NCBI RefSeq assembly: GCF_900103215.1
Contig: NZ_FNGV01000003.1
Location: forward strand, 372,001-436,000
Length of the DNA stretch: 64,000 bases
Direction of reading: 5' to 3'
Source of the DNA: Kriegella aquimaris
GTDB lineage: Bacteria > Bacteroidota > Bacteroidia > Flavobacteriales > Flavobacteriaceae
Position numbers and translations under genes: made by a program. A model generated the notes under the pieces. That model was not told where the DNA came from and searched no databases. It worked only from the letters and a program-made list of their open reading frames with translations. Within the stretch, counting starts at the first letter, position 1. Every line of letters begins with the position of its first letter. Below are positions 53,820 through 62,745 of the stretch, in pieces.

Positions 53820-54749
53820 ATGAAAAACGCTGAAGAAAAAAAGGCAATGGTCCTATGCGCACTGAAGACGATAAAACCAATGATATTCCTTTTGGGTTTG
53901 TTGCTCATCGTTTGCTGTTCCAGTAATTCTAAAACCAAGACTGATGACGGCACCGATGATGATATTCCTACTGCAAAGTTAGATTCGGTGGTGTTTACTG
54001 TCATCGGCGATGTGCCTTATGACGAAGAAGAGCGTACCGGTCTTATAGAGATGATCAATACCCACAATACCAAGGCAGATTCAGAATTTGTTGTACATGT
54101 GGGCGACATTAAGCCAGGTGCGGTACCCTGTGAAGAAAGTGTCTATGAAGATGTTAGCACGATTTTAAAAGAATTTGAAACACCTACGTTTATTGTACTT
54201 GGTGATAATGAGTACAATGATTGTGATGACCCAGCTCAAGGCCTCTCATTATGGAATCAGTATTTTTTGCATCTTAACGAAAATTGGTCTTTTCCGTATA
54301 CGGTGGCCTATCAGGAAGAACGAGTCGAAAATTTCGCTTGGGTAACAAAAAAAGTACTTTTTATCGGGGTGAATATTGTTGGCAGCAGTGTTCATGATGC
54401 CGATGAATGGGAAGAACGCCTAACCGATGATGCCAATTGGGTCAAAAGTCAGGTTGAAGTGCATGATAACGATATAGAGGCCCTAGTTGTTTTTGGCCAT
54501 GCCAATATGGTGGAAACCGGATCTGCAAAATTCAACACCTTTACCGAATCTTTCAGGGCAACAGCTGCAGCTTTTAATAAACCCATACTATATATTCAGG
54601 GAGACGGGCATATTTGGTTTCAAAACCGCCCTTATGACGAAAAGAACATTCTGCGCGTTCAAGTCGATTCTGGGCCTAGGGCGGTCAAAATAACCGTTAA
54701 CCCAAACTTGGAGCAACCCTTTGTATTTGATCGGGATTTCTTGGATTAA
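53820..54749 (+). CDS. Metallophosphoesterase-like lipoprotein
   Basis: 309 residues. A lipoprotein signal is seen as MIFLLGLLLIVCCSS (Cys about 33-34), followed by an acidic, Asp-rich linker. Calcineurin-like motifs: FTVIGDVPYD (D-x-D region reduced to GD), FVVHVGDIKPGA, IVLGDNEYNDC (GDNE), VVFGHANMVE and IQGDGHIW (GH). The product is surface- or periplasm-exposed. Most metal ligands are present although the first motif departs from the GD-H form. The gap 54750-54955 holds nothing recognised. Confidence 0.85.
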   Translation: MKNAEEKKAMVLCALKTIKPMIFLLGLLLIVCCSSNSKTKTDDGTDDDIPTAKLDSVVFTVIGDVPYDEEERTGLIEMINTHNTKADSEFVVHVGDIKPGAVPCEESVYEDVSTILKEFETPTFIVLGDNEYNDCDDPAQGLSLWNQYFLHLNENWSFPYTVAYQEERVENFAWVTKKVLFIGVNIVGSSVHDADEWEERLTDDANWVKSQVEVHDNDIEALVVFGHANMVETGSAKFNTFTESFRATAAAFNKPILYIQGDGHIWFQNRPYDEKNILRVQVDSGPRAVKITVNPNLEQPFVFDRDFLD

Positions 54750-54955
54750 AGTTTCCAATATCAAGCTTGAGCACTTTTTAGCGTTCCCTTTATCTAACAG
54801 TGAGCTTCAAAATATTCTGGACATTAACGTTTTGATTACTCTATTTTGGGCTACTAAGTATTTTGGTCGTTTTCAGTAATCTATAATCATGTAGCCTTAA
54901 CCTTTGGCACATTATAAAAGAACTGCTTAAAATTAGCAGCTATTCTTTATGGGTA

Positions 54956-56134
54956 TCAACGAGTAAGCCAATATACATTGGTGCCACTAGCTACGTAATT
55001 TGGAATATTAATATAGTCCGTATTGATACATTCGTTGATGCCATTTTTTTGAAAATCTTTAATTACATCTTGTAGTAGTTTCTTTGCCAAGGGCCTATCT
55101 TGTTTGGCTATTACCGGAACGACCCATGCCAAAGGTGTTGCCCAATAAGCACCGTTTTGATAAGCTCCTTCTGCAATAGGCACAAATAGATTATTCCAAC
55201 TGGCATCGCTGCCAGGTAAATGTCTTATTTGCCCGTTCATAAAAATTTGATCGACATTATGAATCAGGTACTCTGAGATTTTTTTGCTTTGTTCTTCGCT
55301 TGTTATTCCGACATAAACCGCGTAGGCACTCCCCCAAATATCAATTTGCCTACAGTCTTTATCAGCGGCCCAGAACATGCCTGACTCTTCATCCATCAGC
55401 TTGTGAATGCTTTTTTGGATGTTTTTGGCGCGAACGCTGTAAATGTTCGGATTTCCATTCTCGTATTTGCGGCTAAGTGCTTCCATTTCTTTACAGGCCT
55501 TGTAATAGATTAAGGATGTAAACAAAAGGTTTCCGGTTTTTTTAACGGTATCGGTAAACCCATAAACACACTGCGGATTTTCTGGATCATTATAAACCAA
55601 ACCGCTCGATGCTCGATTGATAAAATCGAGACCTTTCAGAAGCTTTTCTTCAACAGCACCAAAAAGAGCTGCGTCTTTAAATTGATTTACATAGGAACAA
55701 ACGAGCAGTGCCATAAATGGTCCGTTGTCCAGCGCATGGTCTGCCATTGGGTTATTGTCTCCACCAGGACTGTAAACGGCCTTGGCGTCAACATTAACAC
55801 GGTCGGGCATACAGCCATCTTCCCGTTGACCATTCATTAGGTAATGAATAGATGCTTTTATTTCCTCTGGGTCCATTAAATCTCCAGCATATTCGACCAT
55901 GTAATAAAAATCCCGTGTCCAAAGTGCTTTATAATTACCAACTCCGTCAGGTGTATGAAGCCACAAGCCATTGGTTCCCTTTACGCAACATCCATTTAAT
56001 TGTTGCAATGTGGCTTCACGCATCCAGTGCACTTCTTCCAGTGGGAGTTCGTAGGGATTAGCCGTCTTTTGAGAAATGGAAAGGCCACAGCATAGTAATA
56101 AAACAATTAAGGAGGCAGTTGCTTTTCTTATCAT
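54956..56134 (-). CDS. Exported (alpha/alpha)6-barrel glycosidase-like protein
   Basis: 392 residues. Signal: KATASLIVLLLCCGLSISQ. Six-hairpin glycosidase plan: ALWTRDFYYMVEYAGDLMDP with an acidic residue after LWTRDF, DGCMPDRVNVD, NPMADHALDNGPFMALLVCS, QIDIWGSAYAVYVGITSEEQ, and NGAYWATPLAWVVPVIAK. This is the fold of GH15/GH63/GH100-like enzymes. The acid/base pair is probably in TRDFYY and in the NGAYW area, but I cannot prove it. Separate from the GH63 gene at 13361. Confidence 0.82.
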   Translation of the reverse strand: MIRKATASLIVLLLCCGLSISQKTANPYELPLEEVHWMREATLQQLNGCCVKGTNGLWLHTPDGVGNYKALWTRDFYYMVEYAGDLMDPEEIKASIHYLMNGQREDGCMPDRVNVDAKAVYSPGGDNNPMADHALDNGPFMALLVCSYVNQFKDAALFGAVEEKLLKGLDFINRASSGLVYNDPENPQCVYGFTDTVKKTGNLLFTSLIYYKACKEMEALSRKYENGNPNIYSVRAKNIQKSIHKLMDEESGMFWAADKDCRQIDIWGSAYAVYVGITSEEQSKKISEYLIHNVDQIFMNGQIRHLPGSDASWNNLFVPIAEGAYQNGAYWATPLAWVVPVIAKQDRPLAKKLLQDVIKDFQKNGINECINTDYINIPNYVASGTNVYWLTR

Positions 56135-56178
56135 TTATAAATATTTGTCAGCTTTGAAGGTTCCAGTTTTTTTACCCG

Positions 56179-56526
56179 CTAATTATCCGACCAAACGGCC
56201 AGTTCATTTCCCGCAGGGTCGGAGAAATGGAATCTACGCACACCGGGAAAAGAAAAAATAGCTATTGTAATCTTTCCTCCAGCCGCTATAATCCGATTTT
56301 TTATGGATTCTAGGTTGTGGTGATATAAAACAACTAATGCGCCATTAATGGGGTCGGTGTCTGTTTTTTCAAATCCACCCTCAAGTCCGCTATTTGAAAA
56401 AGCGGTATATGTTGTTCCATAATCCGTAAAGATCCAATCGAAAGAAGCTTTATAAAATTTCTTTATGGCTTTAAGGTCTTTTGCCCTGAATTCAACATAG
56501 TTTATGTGACTGTCCTGTATGTCCAT
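56179..56526 (-). CDS. Single-domain VOC protein
   Basis: 115 residues: INYVEFRAKDLKAIKKFYKA, FDWIFTDYG, GALVVLYHHNLESIKNRIIA, then RFHFSDPAGNELAVWSDN. The Glu of GNELAVW is the usual metal ligand, and the sequence fits the small VOC proteins often misnamed glyoxalases. It follows the epimerase gene on the same strand with a 63-base gap. Confidence 0.88.
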   Translation of the reverse strand: MDIQDSHINYVEFRAKDLKAIKKFYKASFDWIFTDYGTTYTAFSNSGLEGGFEKTDTDPINGALVVLYHHNLESIKNRIIAAGGKITIAIFSFPGVRRFHFSDPAGNELAVWSDN

Positions 56527-56589
56527 TTTTACCCGGTTTAGCTATTATACTCAGTTGGCTACAATTGATGAATAAAGTTACTTTCTTAT

Positions 56590-57579
56590 TTATCCCAAAA
56601 GTCTTTTATAGGCGCTTAAAATATTTTCGATTCTTTTGGTTTCTTCGGGGTTGATTATTTTCCTATCGGGCTTTTCATCCAACCAACGCAATGTTCTTTT
56701 GATACCATGGGCAAAGGGAATCGTAGCTTTAAAATCAGGGACAAACGTTTTTATCTTGGTATTATCAAAAATCACACTTTCGCCTTTATCCGCCAAAAGT
56801 GTTCCGGTATACGAGGGTTCAATCTTACAAATAAAATCGGAAGCGATATGTACCATATTCGCCTCACGGCCCAAGCTTTCGGCCAATATTTTATAAATAG
56901 TATTCCAGCTTAGAATTTCATCTGAAGTAATATGAAATGCATGCCCGATTGCCTGTGTTAATCCTAAAAGGCCCACAAAACCTTTGGCCAAATCATCGGA
57001 ATGGGTGACCGTCCATAACGAAGTGCCGTCGCCATGAACGATAATCTTCTGCCCTTTTAATATTCTATCGGCAGTGTTATAGTCTCTAAACCCTCCAATG
57101 GCAATGGGGATTACCGTATCATAGGTCAAAGACGGTCGAACGATGGTAATCGGGAAACCTTCTTCGCGATATGCCTTCATCAAACGATCTTCACATTTAA
57201 TTTTATTATAGGAATAATCCCAAAGCGTATTGTGCAACGGGGTCGATTCCGTAATAATGGGATAAAGCAAGGGGGTTTGATAGCAGGAAGCAGAACTTAT
57301 AAAAATATACTGTTTTGTTTTGTCCTTGAATAATAAAATATCACGTTCAATGTCTTCGGCAGTAAAAGCAATCCAGTTTACGACTACATCCCAATCATGT
57401 TTTTGGAGTTCGGCCAACGTTCCAGGTTTGGTTATATCACCAAGAATCGTTTTTACTCCGGACAAAGTTGTCGTTGTCTTTCCTCGGTTCAGATGATAAA
57501 GATCGATTCCTTTTTCAAATGCCAGGCGACTAGACGCCATACTGATATTTCCCGTACCTCCAATAAATAAAACTTTCAT
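56590..57579 (-). CDS. NAD(P)-dependent epimerase/dehydratase (extended SDR)
   Basis: 329 residues. The N-terminal MKVLFIGGTGNISMASSRLA is the Gly-rich coenzyme motif of atypical (CSP41-like) extended SDRs. FISSASCYQTPLLYP holds the catalytic Ser and Tyr region, and SYNKIKCEDRLM the Tyr-x-x-x-Lys motif. IVRPSLTYDT and GDGTSLWTVTHSDDLAKGFV are characteristic substrate-side motifs. It could act on a nucleotide-sugar, but the substrate is not evident. Transcribed ahead of the VOC gene. Confidence 0.9.
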   Translation of the reverse strand: MKVLFIGGTGNISMASSRLAFEKGIDLYHLNRGKTTTTLSGVKTILGDITKPGTLAELQKHDWDVVVNWIAFTAEDIERDILLFKDKTKQYIFISSASCYQTPLLYPIITESTPLHNTLWDYSYNKIKCEDRLMKAYREEGFPITIVRPSLTYDTVIPIAIGGFRDYNTADRILKGQKIIVHGDGTSLWTVTHSDDLAKGFVGLLGLTQAIGHAFHITSDEILSWNTIYKILAESLGREANMVHIASDFICKIEPSYTGTLLADKGESVIFDNTKIKTFVPDFKATIPFAHGIKRTLRWLDEKPDRKIINPEETKRIENILSAYKRLLG

Positions 57580-57793
57580 CCTTCCTATTTTATTAAAAAC
57601 TGTTGTATTTCAAAGTTATGACAACTCGAAATAAAGGAGTTCTATTTTATTCAAAAGGTAGTTTCAAACGACTGCGATTTGAATAATAAATCCTTTTATA
57701 AATTATTTTACACCTTCTTTTCTCTGCACTTTTATTTTCATAGTATTCTAAAAATGAGTACCTTAAAGATGCACAATCAATACATTCTTCGTC

Positions 57794-58216
57794 ATGGCAA
57801 CAATTAAATCTTTAAACAAGTGGGCAAATGCCCACACGTATTACCCCCTCGATCTGTTACGCGTAGTACTAGGCGTTTTTCTTTTTATGAAAGGAGTAGA
57901 TTTCATGTCGAACCAAGAACATATGGCAGAAGTCATAAAACCCTTTCAGAACATACCGGGAGGTATGGGTATTTTACACTATGTAGCACCGGCCCATTTT
58001 GTCGGTGGTTTTTTAATCGTTATCGGGCTATTGACCCGTTGGGCCGTCATTGCCCAATTACCGATTTTAATCGGTGCGGTACTAGTTAACTTTTTGGGAG
58101 AAATGAACGTAAACAATTTATTGTTGGCCTCGGTCACTCTATTGGTTTGCCTCTTTTTCGTTTTCTACGGCTCAGGAAAACATTCATCGGATTATTACCT
58201 GAAAATGGAAAAGTAA
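57794..58216 (+). CDS. DoxX-family membrane protein
   Basis: 140 residues and four hydrophobic helices: LDLLRVVLGVFLFMKGVDFM, YVAPAHFVGGFLIVIGLLTRW, AVIAQLPILIGAVLVNF and LLLASVTLLVCLFFVFYGSGK. LRVVLGVFLFMKG and GLLTRWA are the DoxX family signature; members associate with thiol or quinone redox chemistry. It points towards the molybdenum-hydroxylase operon, sharing its 3' hairpin region. Confidence 0.88.
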   Translation: MATIKSLNKWANAHTYYPLDLLRVVLGVFLFMKGVDFMSNQEHMAEVIKPFQNIPGGMGILHYVAPAHFVGGFLIVIGLLTRWAVIAQLPILIGAVLVNFLGEMNVNNLLLASVTLLVCLFFVFYGSGKHSSDYYLKMEK

Positions 58217-58242
58217 TAAACTGGAAACTCCTTAAGTTCATT

Positions 58243-58384
58243 AAAAAAGGGAGTGTATAAAAAGTTAAAATAAGTAGTCATTACGAACGAAGTGAAGTAA
58301 TCTGTTTAATGATTGCCAATAACTTAAAGATTGCTTCGTTCCTCGCAATGACGTGAATCAGAACTTTTTATACACCCCTTTTTT
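58243..58384. repeat. Palindromic repeat element nested in a terminator stem (copy A)
   Basis: The outer arms AAAAAAGGGAGTGTATAAAA(AGTT), 58243-58266, and AACTTTTTATACACCCCTTT(TTT), 58362-58384, are complementary with one indel and would alone form a bidirectional terminator for the convergent DoxX and molybdenum-hydroxylase genes. Inside lies an inverted pair: GTCATTACGAACGAAGTGAA and onwards (58277-58303), and ATTGCTTCGTTCCTCGCAAT inside 58328-58352. The inner arms are two divergent forms of the TCATTGCGAGGAACGAAGCA palindrome common in bacterial intergenic DNA. Confidence 0.75.
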
Positions 58385-58404
58385 ATTCAAATGCTATTCC
58401 TTAG

Positions 58405-59205
58405 TTAAGCTTCCAGCCCTTTTTTCACAAAGACTTTTGCCAAATGTGATCGATACTCTACATCAGCAAAATGGTCGCTCATTACTTCCACGCCGTCGAC
58501 GGCATGTTCCGCCGCACTGCTATCGCCATTATAGGCTTCCTCGACCTTTGTAGCTCTATAAGGAGTGTCGGCAACACCTGTAATACCAACTTTAACCCCG
58601 CTACCATCAAAAACTACCGCTACACCCACCACCGCGAATCGCGATGCGGACTGGTAAAATTTGTGATAGTTGCCGTGGGCTATTTTCGGGAAGCGAACAG
58701 CAGTAATAATTTCGTCATCCTCCAATGCAGTAGTAAAAATGCCTTGGAAAAAATCGGTTGCGGCAATATTTCTACTTCCGTTTTTCCCCGCTACGATAAT
58801 CGTTGCATCACAAGCCAGAACGGTAGCGGGATAATCGGCCGATGGATCGGCGTGCGCAAGACTTCCTCCAATGGTACCTTTGTTGCGCACCTGCACATCT
58901 CCAATAGTTGCGGCTGTCTGTTTTAAGATATTTACATTTTTATAGATTACCTGAGAATTCAGAATCTGTTGATGGGTACAATTGGCACCAATGACAACGG
59001 CATCACCCTCCTCGGTTATAACATCCAACCCCGGGATGCCACCAATATCGATAACGACTTCGGGCCGGTTCAATCTCAACTTCATAGCAGGAATCAAACT
59101 ATGACCTCCCGATAAAATCTTTGCATCAAAACCATGCTCGTCCAATAAGTTTACGGCCTCACTGACCGAAGATGCTTTTATATAATTAAATTTAGATGGT
59201 ATCAT
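58405..59205 (-). CDS. FAD-binding (medium) subunit of a molybdenum hydroxylase
   Basis: 266 residues from the ATG at 59205; the frame extends to 59247, but the start MIPSKFNYIKASSVSEAVNL is the family start. FAD motifs are intact: AKILSGGHSLIPAMKLRLNR and IGGIPGL, then the second flavin motif NKGTIGGSLAHADPSADYPA. It transfers electrons from the [2Fe-2S] subunit to an acceptor. It is the last gene of the operon, 16 bases after the large subunit. Confidence 0.93.
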   Translation of the reverse strand: MIPSKFNYIKASSVSEAVNLLDEHGFDAKILSGGHSLIPAMKLRLNRPEVVIDIGGIPGLDVITEEGDAVVIGANCTHQQILNSQVIYKNVNILKQTAATIGDVQVRNKGTIGGSLAHADPSADYPATVLACDATIIVAGKNGSRNIAATDFFQGIFTTALEDDEIITAVRFPKIAHGNYHKFYQSASRFAVVGVAVVFDGSGVKVGITGVADTPYRATKVEEAYNGDSSAAEHAVDGVEVMSDHFADVEYRSHLAKVFVKKGLEA

Positions 59206-59221
59206 TTCTTCGGATTTTATT

Positions 59222-61582
59222 TTAATTCTGCATTGCTTTCCACACACGCTGTGGTGTTAACGGCATTTGTAAGTCAGTTACTCCCAAATGGGCCAAGGCA
59301 TCGACTACGGCGTTGACTACGGCCGGGGTAGACCCTATTGCACCAGCCTCACCAGCACCTTTCACGCCCAGTGGATTATGCGGACAAGGGGTAACCGTGC
59401 GATCGGTTTCAATCATCGGTAGATCATCGGCTCTTGGCATGGCATAATCCATATATGAGCCTGTTATCATTTGTCCTCCTTCATCGTAAACTACCTCTTC
59501 AAGCAGTGCCTGCCCTACTCCTTGGGCAACACCTCCCTGAATTTGACCGTCTACGATCATTGGGTTCATTACATTACCCACGTCGTCACAGGCTACAAAA
59601 CGCTTGAGGTCGACCTTGCCAGTATCGGGGTCAACTTCGACCACAGCGATATGGGTACCAAAAGGATAGGTGAAATTGGTCGGGTCGTAAAAACTGGAAA
59701 AATCAAGTCCGGGTTCTAAACCTTCAGGATAGTCATGCGGCACGTAGGCCGTAAGTGAAACATCGCCGAAAGAAACGGATTTATCGGTTCCTTTTACGGT
59801 CCATTTTCCTTCTGCATATTCGAGGTCACCTTCTGCGGCTTCCAACTTATGTGCTGCTATCTTAGCACCTTTTTCCAATATTTTTTCAATACTCTTTACG
59901 ATAGCGCTTCCGCCAACGGCGAGACTTCGAGAACCATAAGTACCCATACCAAAGGCTACTTGTTCGGTATCACCATGTTCAATTTCAACATCATCCATAG
60001 GAATACCCAACTTGTCGGCTACGAATTGTGCAAAGACCGTTTCATGACCTTGTCCATGGGAATGTGCCCCGGTATAAACCGAAACCTTACCGGTAGGCTG
60101 AACGCGCACCTGGCCAACCTCATAGAGTCCGGCACGAGCGCCCAAAGCACCAACAACTGCCGATGGGGCTATTCCGCAACCTTCTATATAGGTAGAGAAA
60201 CCTACCCCTAGTAATCTTCCGTTCTCACGAGCTTCTTTTTGCTCCTTTCTAAAATCTTCATAGCCGAGCATTTCTAAGCCTCTTTTTAAAACCCCATGGT
60301 AATTTCCGCTGTCATATTGTAATGCTACCTGGGTTTGATAACCAGGTTGCTCAACACCATCAAAAGGAGGTATAAAGTTTTTTAATCGAATTTCTGTAGG
60401 GTCCATATTCATTTCTTGCGCCCCTTTTGAGATGATGCGCTCCAATAAATAGGTAGCCTCGGGACGACCAGCACCGCGATAGGCATCAACTGCTACCGTA
60501 TGCGTAAATGGGGCAGTCACATTAAGGTGTATCAGTGGCGTAGTGTATACCCCTTGAAACAAAGTACCATGCAAATAAGTAGGCACCGCAGGAGCAAATG
60601 TGGAGAGATAGGCTCCCAAACCACAAAACTCATCTGTAAGATGGGCTACAATCTTACCATCTTTATCAAAGCCCATTCGAGAGTGCACCACATGATCCCG
60701 TCCATGCGCGTCTGTCAAAAAGGCCTCACTTCGATCTGAAGTCCATTTAATGGGTCGACCTATTTCCTTTGATGCCCATGTTAACAACGCTTCTTCGGTA
60801 TAGTGATAAATTTTACTTCCGAATCCGCCACCCACATCATAGGACACTACCCGGACCTTATGTTCCGGAATTCCTAAAGCAAAGGCACATAATAACAATC
60901 GAATCAAATGCGGGTTCTGTGTACTTGTATAGAGTGTCCATTTATCGGCGTTCACATCATAATCGGCAATATAGCTTCTTGGCTCCATGGCATTGGGTGC
61001 CAAACGCTGGTTGTGATACTCCACCTCGGTGACATGGTGGGCAGTGGCCAAGGCGGCCTCTACATCTGCCCTATCGTTACCGATACACCAATCGAAAGCG
61101 GCATTGTCCGGCCATTGGTCATGTACCAAGGGCGCACCTTCTTCCATGGCTTTTTTGGGATCTGTTACTGCCGGTAGTTCTTCATATTCGACTTCGACCA
61201 ATTCGGCAGCATCCCGAGCAAGCTCCAAACTTTCGGCGATGACTATGGCAACGGCCTCCCCTAAATGTCTTATTTTTTCTTTAGCCAATAAGGGATGTTG
61301 CGGTTCACGCATCGTTTCCCCATTTTTGAAATCTACCTGCCATCCGCACGGAACACCATATTCTCCGCAACCGTCTTGCGCGGTAAACACCGCTACTACG
61401 CCCTCAGCCTTTTCAGCTTCGGAAATATCAACGGAAAGAATTTTTGCATGGGCATACGGACTTCTTACAAAAGCCGACTGTGTCATTTTAGGCAGCTTGA
61501 TATCATCGGTATATTTTCCGGCCCCTTTTAGAAAACGGGCATCTTCACGCCTTTTTACTGATTTTCCTATAAACTTTTCCAT
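59222..61582 (-). CDS. Molybdopterin-binding large subunit (xanthine dehydrogenase / CoxL form II type)
   Basis: 786 residues. VKRREDARFLKGAGKYTDDI begins the small a/b domain; GGGFGSKIY marks the Mo-site, and the active-site loop reads VDAYRGAGRPEATY. AYRGAGR is the form II signature; genuine form I carbon-monoxide dehydrogenases have AYxCSFR. Near the C-terminus GVKGAGEAGAIGSTPAVVNA holds the catalytic Glu of xanthine-oxidase-family enzymes. It hydroxylates an unknown carbon substrate. It follows the iron-sulfur subunit by 3 bases. Cytoplasmic, no Tat signal. Confidence 0.94.
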   Translation of the reverse strand: MEKFIGKSVKRREDARFLKGAGKYTDDIKLPKMTQSAFVRSPYAHAKILSVDISEAEKAEGVVAVFTAQDGCGEYGVPCGWQVDFKNGETMREPQHPLLAKEKIRHLGEAVAIVIAESLELARDAAELVEVEYEELPAVTDPKKAMEEGAPLVHDQWPDNAAFDWCIGNDRADVEAALATAHHVTEVEYHNQRLAPNAMEPRSYIADYDVNADKWTLYTSTQNPHLIRLLLCAFALGIPEHKVRVVSYDVGGGFGSKIYHYTEEALLTWASKEIGRPIKWTSDRSEAFLTDAHGRDHVVHSRMGFDKDGKIVAHLTDEFCGLGAYLSTFAPAVPTYLHGTLFQGVYTTPLIHLNVTAPFTHTVAVDAYRGAGRPEATYLLERIISKGAQEMNMDPTEIRLKNFIPPFDGVEQPGYQTQVALQYDSGNYHGVLKRGLEMLGYEDFRKEQKEARENGRLLGVGFSTYIEGCGIAPSAVVGALGARAGLYEVGQVRVQPTGKVSVYTGAHSHGQGHETVFAQFVADKLGIPMDDVEIEHGDTEQVAFGMGTYGSRSLAVGGSAIVKSIEKILEKGAKIAAHKLEAAEGDLEYAEGKWTVKGTDKSVSFGDVSLTAYVPHDYPEGLEPGLDFSSFYDPTNFTYPFGTHIAVVEVDPDTGKVDLKRFVACDDVGNVMNPMIVDGQIQGGVAQGVGQALLEEVVYDEGGQMITGSYMDYAMPRADDLPMIETDRTVTPCPHNPLGVKGAGEAGAIGSTPAVVNAVVDALAHLGVTDLQMPLTPQRVWKAMQN

Positions 61583-61585
61583 GTT

Positions 61586-62050
61586 CTAGCTGTTTATTTG
61601 CTCAGCGGCATGCCGAATAGATTTAACAATATTATGATATCCTGTACACCTACAGAAGTTACCTTCCAATCCATGACGGACCTCTTCTTCAGTCGGGTTC
61701 GGATTATTTTTTAGAATATCCGCTGCGGTCATTACCATACCAGGCGTACAAAACCCACATTGAAGTCCGTGATGCTCTTTAAATGCCGCCTGAATCGGAT
61801 GCATTTCGTTACCATTGGCCATACCTTCTATTGTGGTTATATCGCTACCGTCGGCCTGAACGGCCAAAATAGTGCATGATTTGACTGCCTTACCATCCAT
61901 AGTTACGGTACAGGCGCCACAACCACTGGTATCGCAACCGATATGCGTGCCGGTGAGGTCTAAAATTTCGCGTAAATAATGGGTAAGGCTAATTCTTGGT
62001 TCTACTTCATGGGTGTACGCAACCCCATTGACCTTAACAGTTATTTTCAT
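61586..62050 (-). CDS. [2Fe-2S] small subunit of the molybdenum hydroxylase
   Basis: 154 residues with the two cluster sites: [20 protein letters not shown] plus a following Cys for the plant-ferredoxin-type cluster (C-x4-C-x2-C), and [11 protein letters not shown] with [14 protein letters not shown] for the helical domain cluster. All eight Cys ligands are present. It begins the catalytic S-L-M gene order of this operon. Confidence 0.95.
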   Translation of the reverse strand: MKITVKVNGVAYTHEVEPRISLTHYLREILDLTGTHIGCDTSGCGACTVTMDGKAVKSCTILAVQADGSDITTIEGMANGNEMHPIQAAFKEHHGLQCGFCTPGMVMTAADILKNNPNPTEEEVRHGLEGNFCRCTGYHNIVKSIRHAAEQINS

Positions 62051-62139
62051 ATATGTATAAATTTAAGTGCTACTTTTTTAGTGTGTGTCGCAATATATTG
62101 CAGGAGATAAAATCCCTTAAATTATAAATCGGCAAAATA

Positions 62140-62586
62140 TTATTGCGAGTCTTGCAATTCCTTTTCCATAGCTTGGAAGAATTGCTTGGAGAGGGTACTG
62201 ACCACTCCACTCATAATTCGTTGTCCCATACGCGCCAACATGCCCGACATTTTAGCTTCCCCTGTATATTGCACTTCCGTTTGATTTTCTTCCTTTTGAA
62301 CCAACGTCATACCAATTTCGGCTACAACATTGCCCATTTTACTCTTTTGATCCAAAACCACTACACAGCTTTCTCCTTCAACTTTATCCTTGAGCGCAAG
62401 ATCTCCTTTAAATTCTCCTTTAACCGGCCCTATCTTCACTTCGGAAATTGCCTTGTACGAATCTTCACCCTGAGCTTCTAACGTTTTGATTCCAGGAGTC
62501 ACTTTTTCCAAGACCTTTGGATCGTTTAACATTTTCCATAATACATCGGTATTCGCGCTTAACATGTACTTACCAGTAATCTTCAC
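62140..62586 (-). CDS. CoxG-like SRPBCC protein
   Basis: 148 residues. The START-like plan MKITGKYMLSANTDVLWKML, then NDPKVLEKVTPGIKTL, IGPVKGEFKGDLALKDK and YTGEAKMSGMLARMGQRIMS matches CoxG, a membrane-recruitment or maturation protein in molybdenum-hydroxylase operons. It is 89 bases from the small subunit gene. Confidence 0.92.
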   Translation of the reverse strand: MKITGKYMLSANTDVLWKMLNDPKVLEKVTPGIKTLEAQGEDSYKAISEVKIGPVKGEFKGDLALKDKVEGESCVVVLDQKSKMGNVVAEIGMTLVQKEENQTEVQYTGEAKMSGMLARMGQRIMSGVVSTLSKQFFQAMEKELQDSQ

Positions 62587-62745
62587 TTCCTATCTATTTT
62601 ATAATATGACACGCGTAAAAAGCGCTATAAATTCGAATCTTCCAATAATCGCCCTTGAAGATAAAAATTAGATATGATATCCGTAAATTTTTTAGTTTAA
62701 TTTTTTGTTATTGATAAGAAATCTGAATAAGTACTACGAACCTGA

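Noticed and set aside
59222-61582. Calling the large subunit an aerobic carbon-monoxide dehydrogenase
   Set aside because: The active-site loop is AYRGAGR, the form II type; the AYxCSFR loop needed for CO oxidation is absent.
61029-61589. 186-codon plus-strand frame opposite the molybdenum-hydroxylase large subunit
   Set aside because: It lies entirely antisense to a well-supported conserved gene, is low-complexity (Ser/Ala-rich) and has no recognisable domain.
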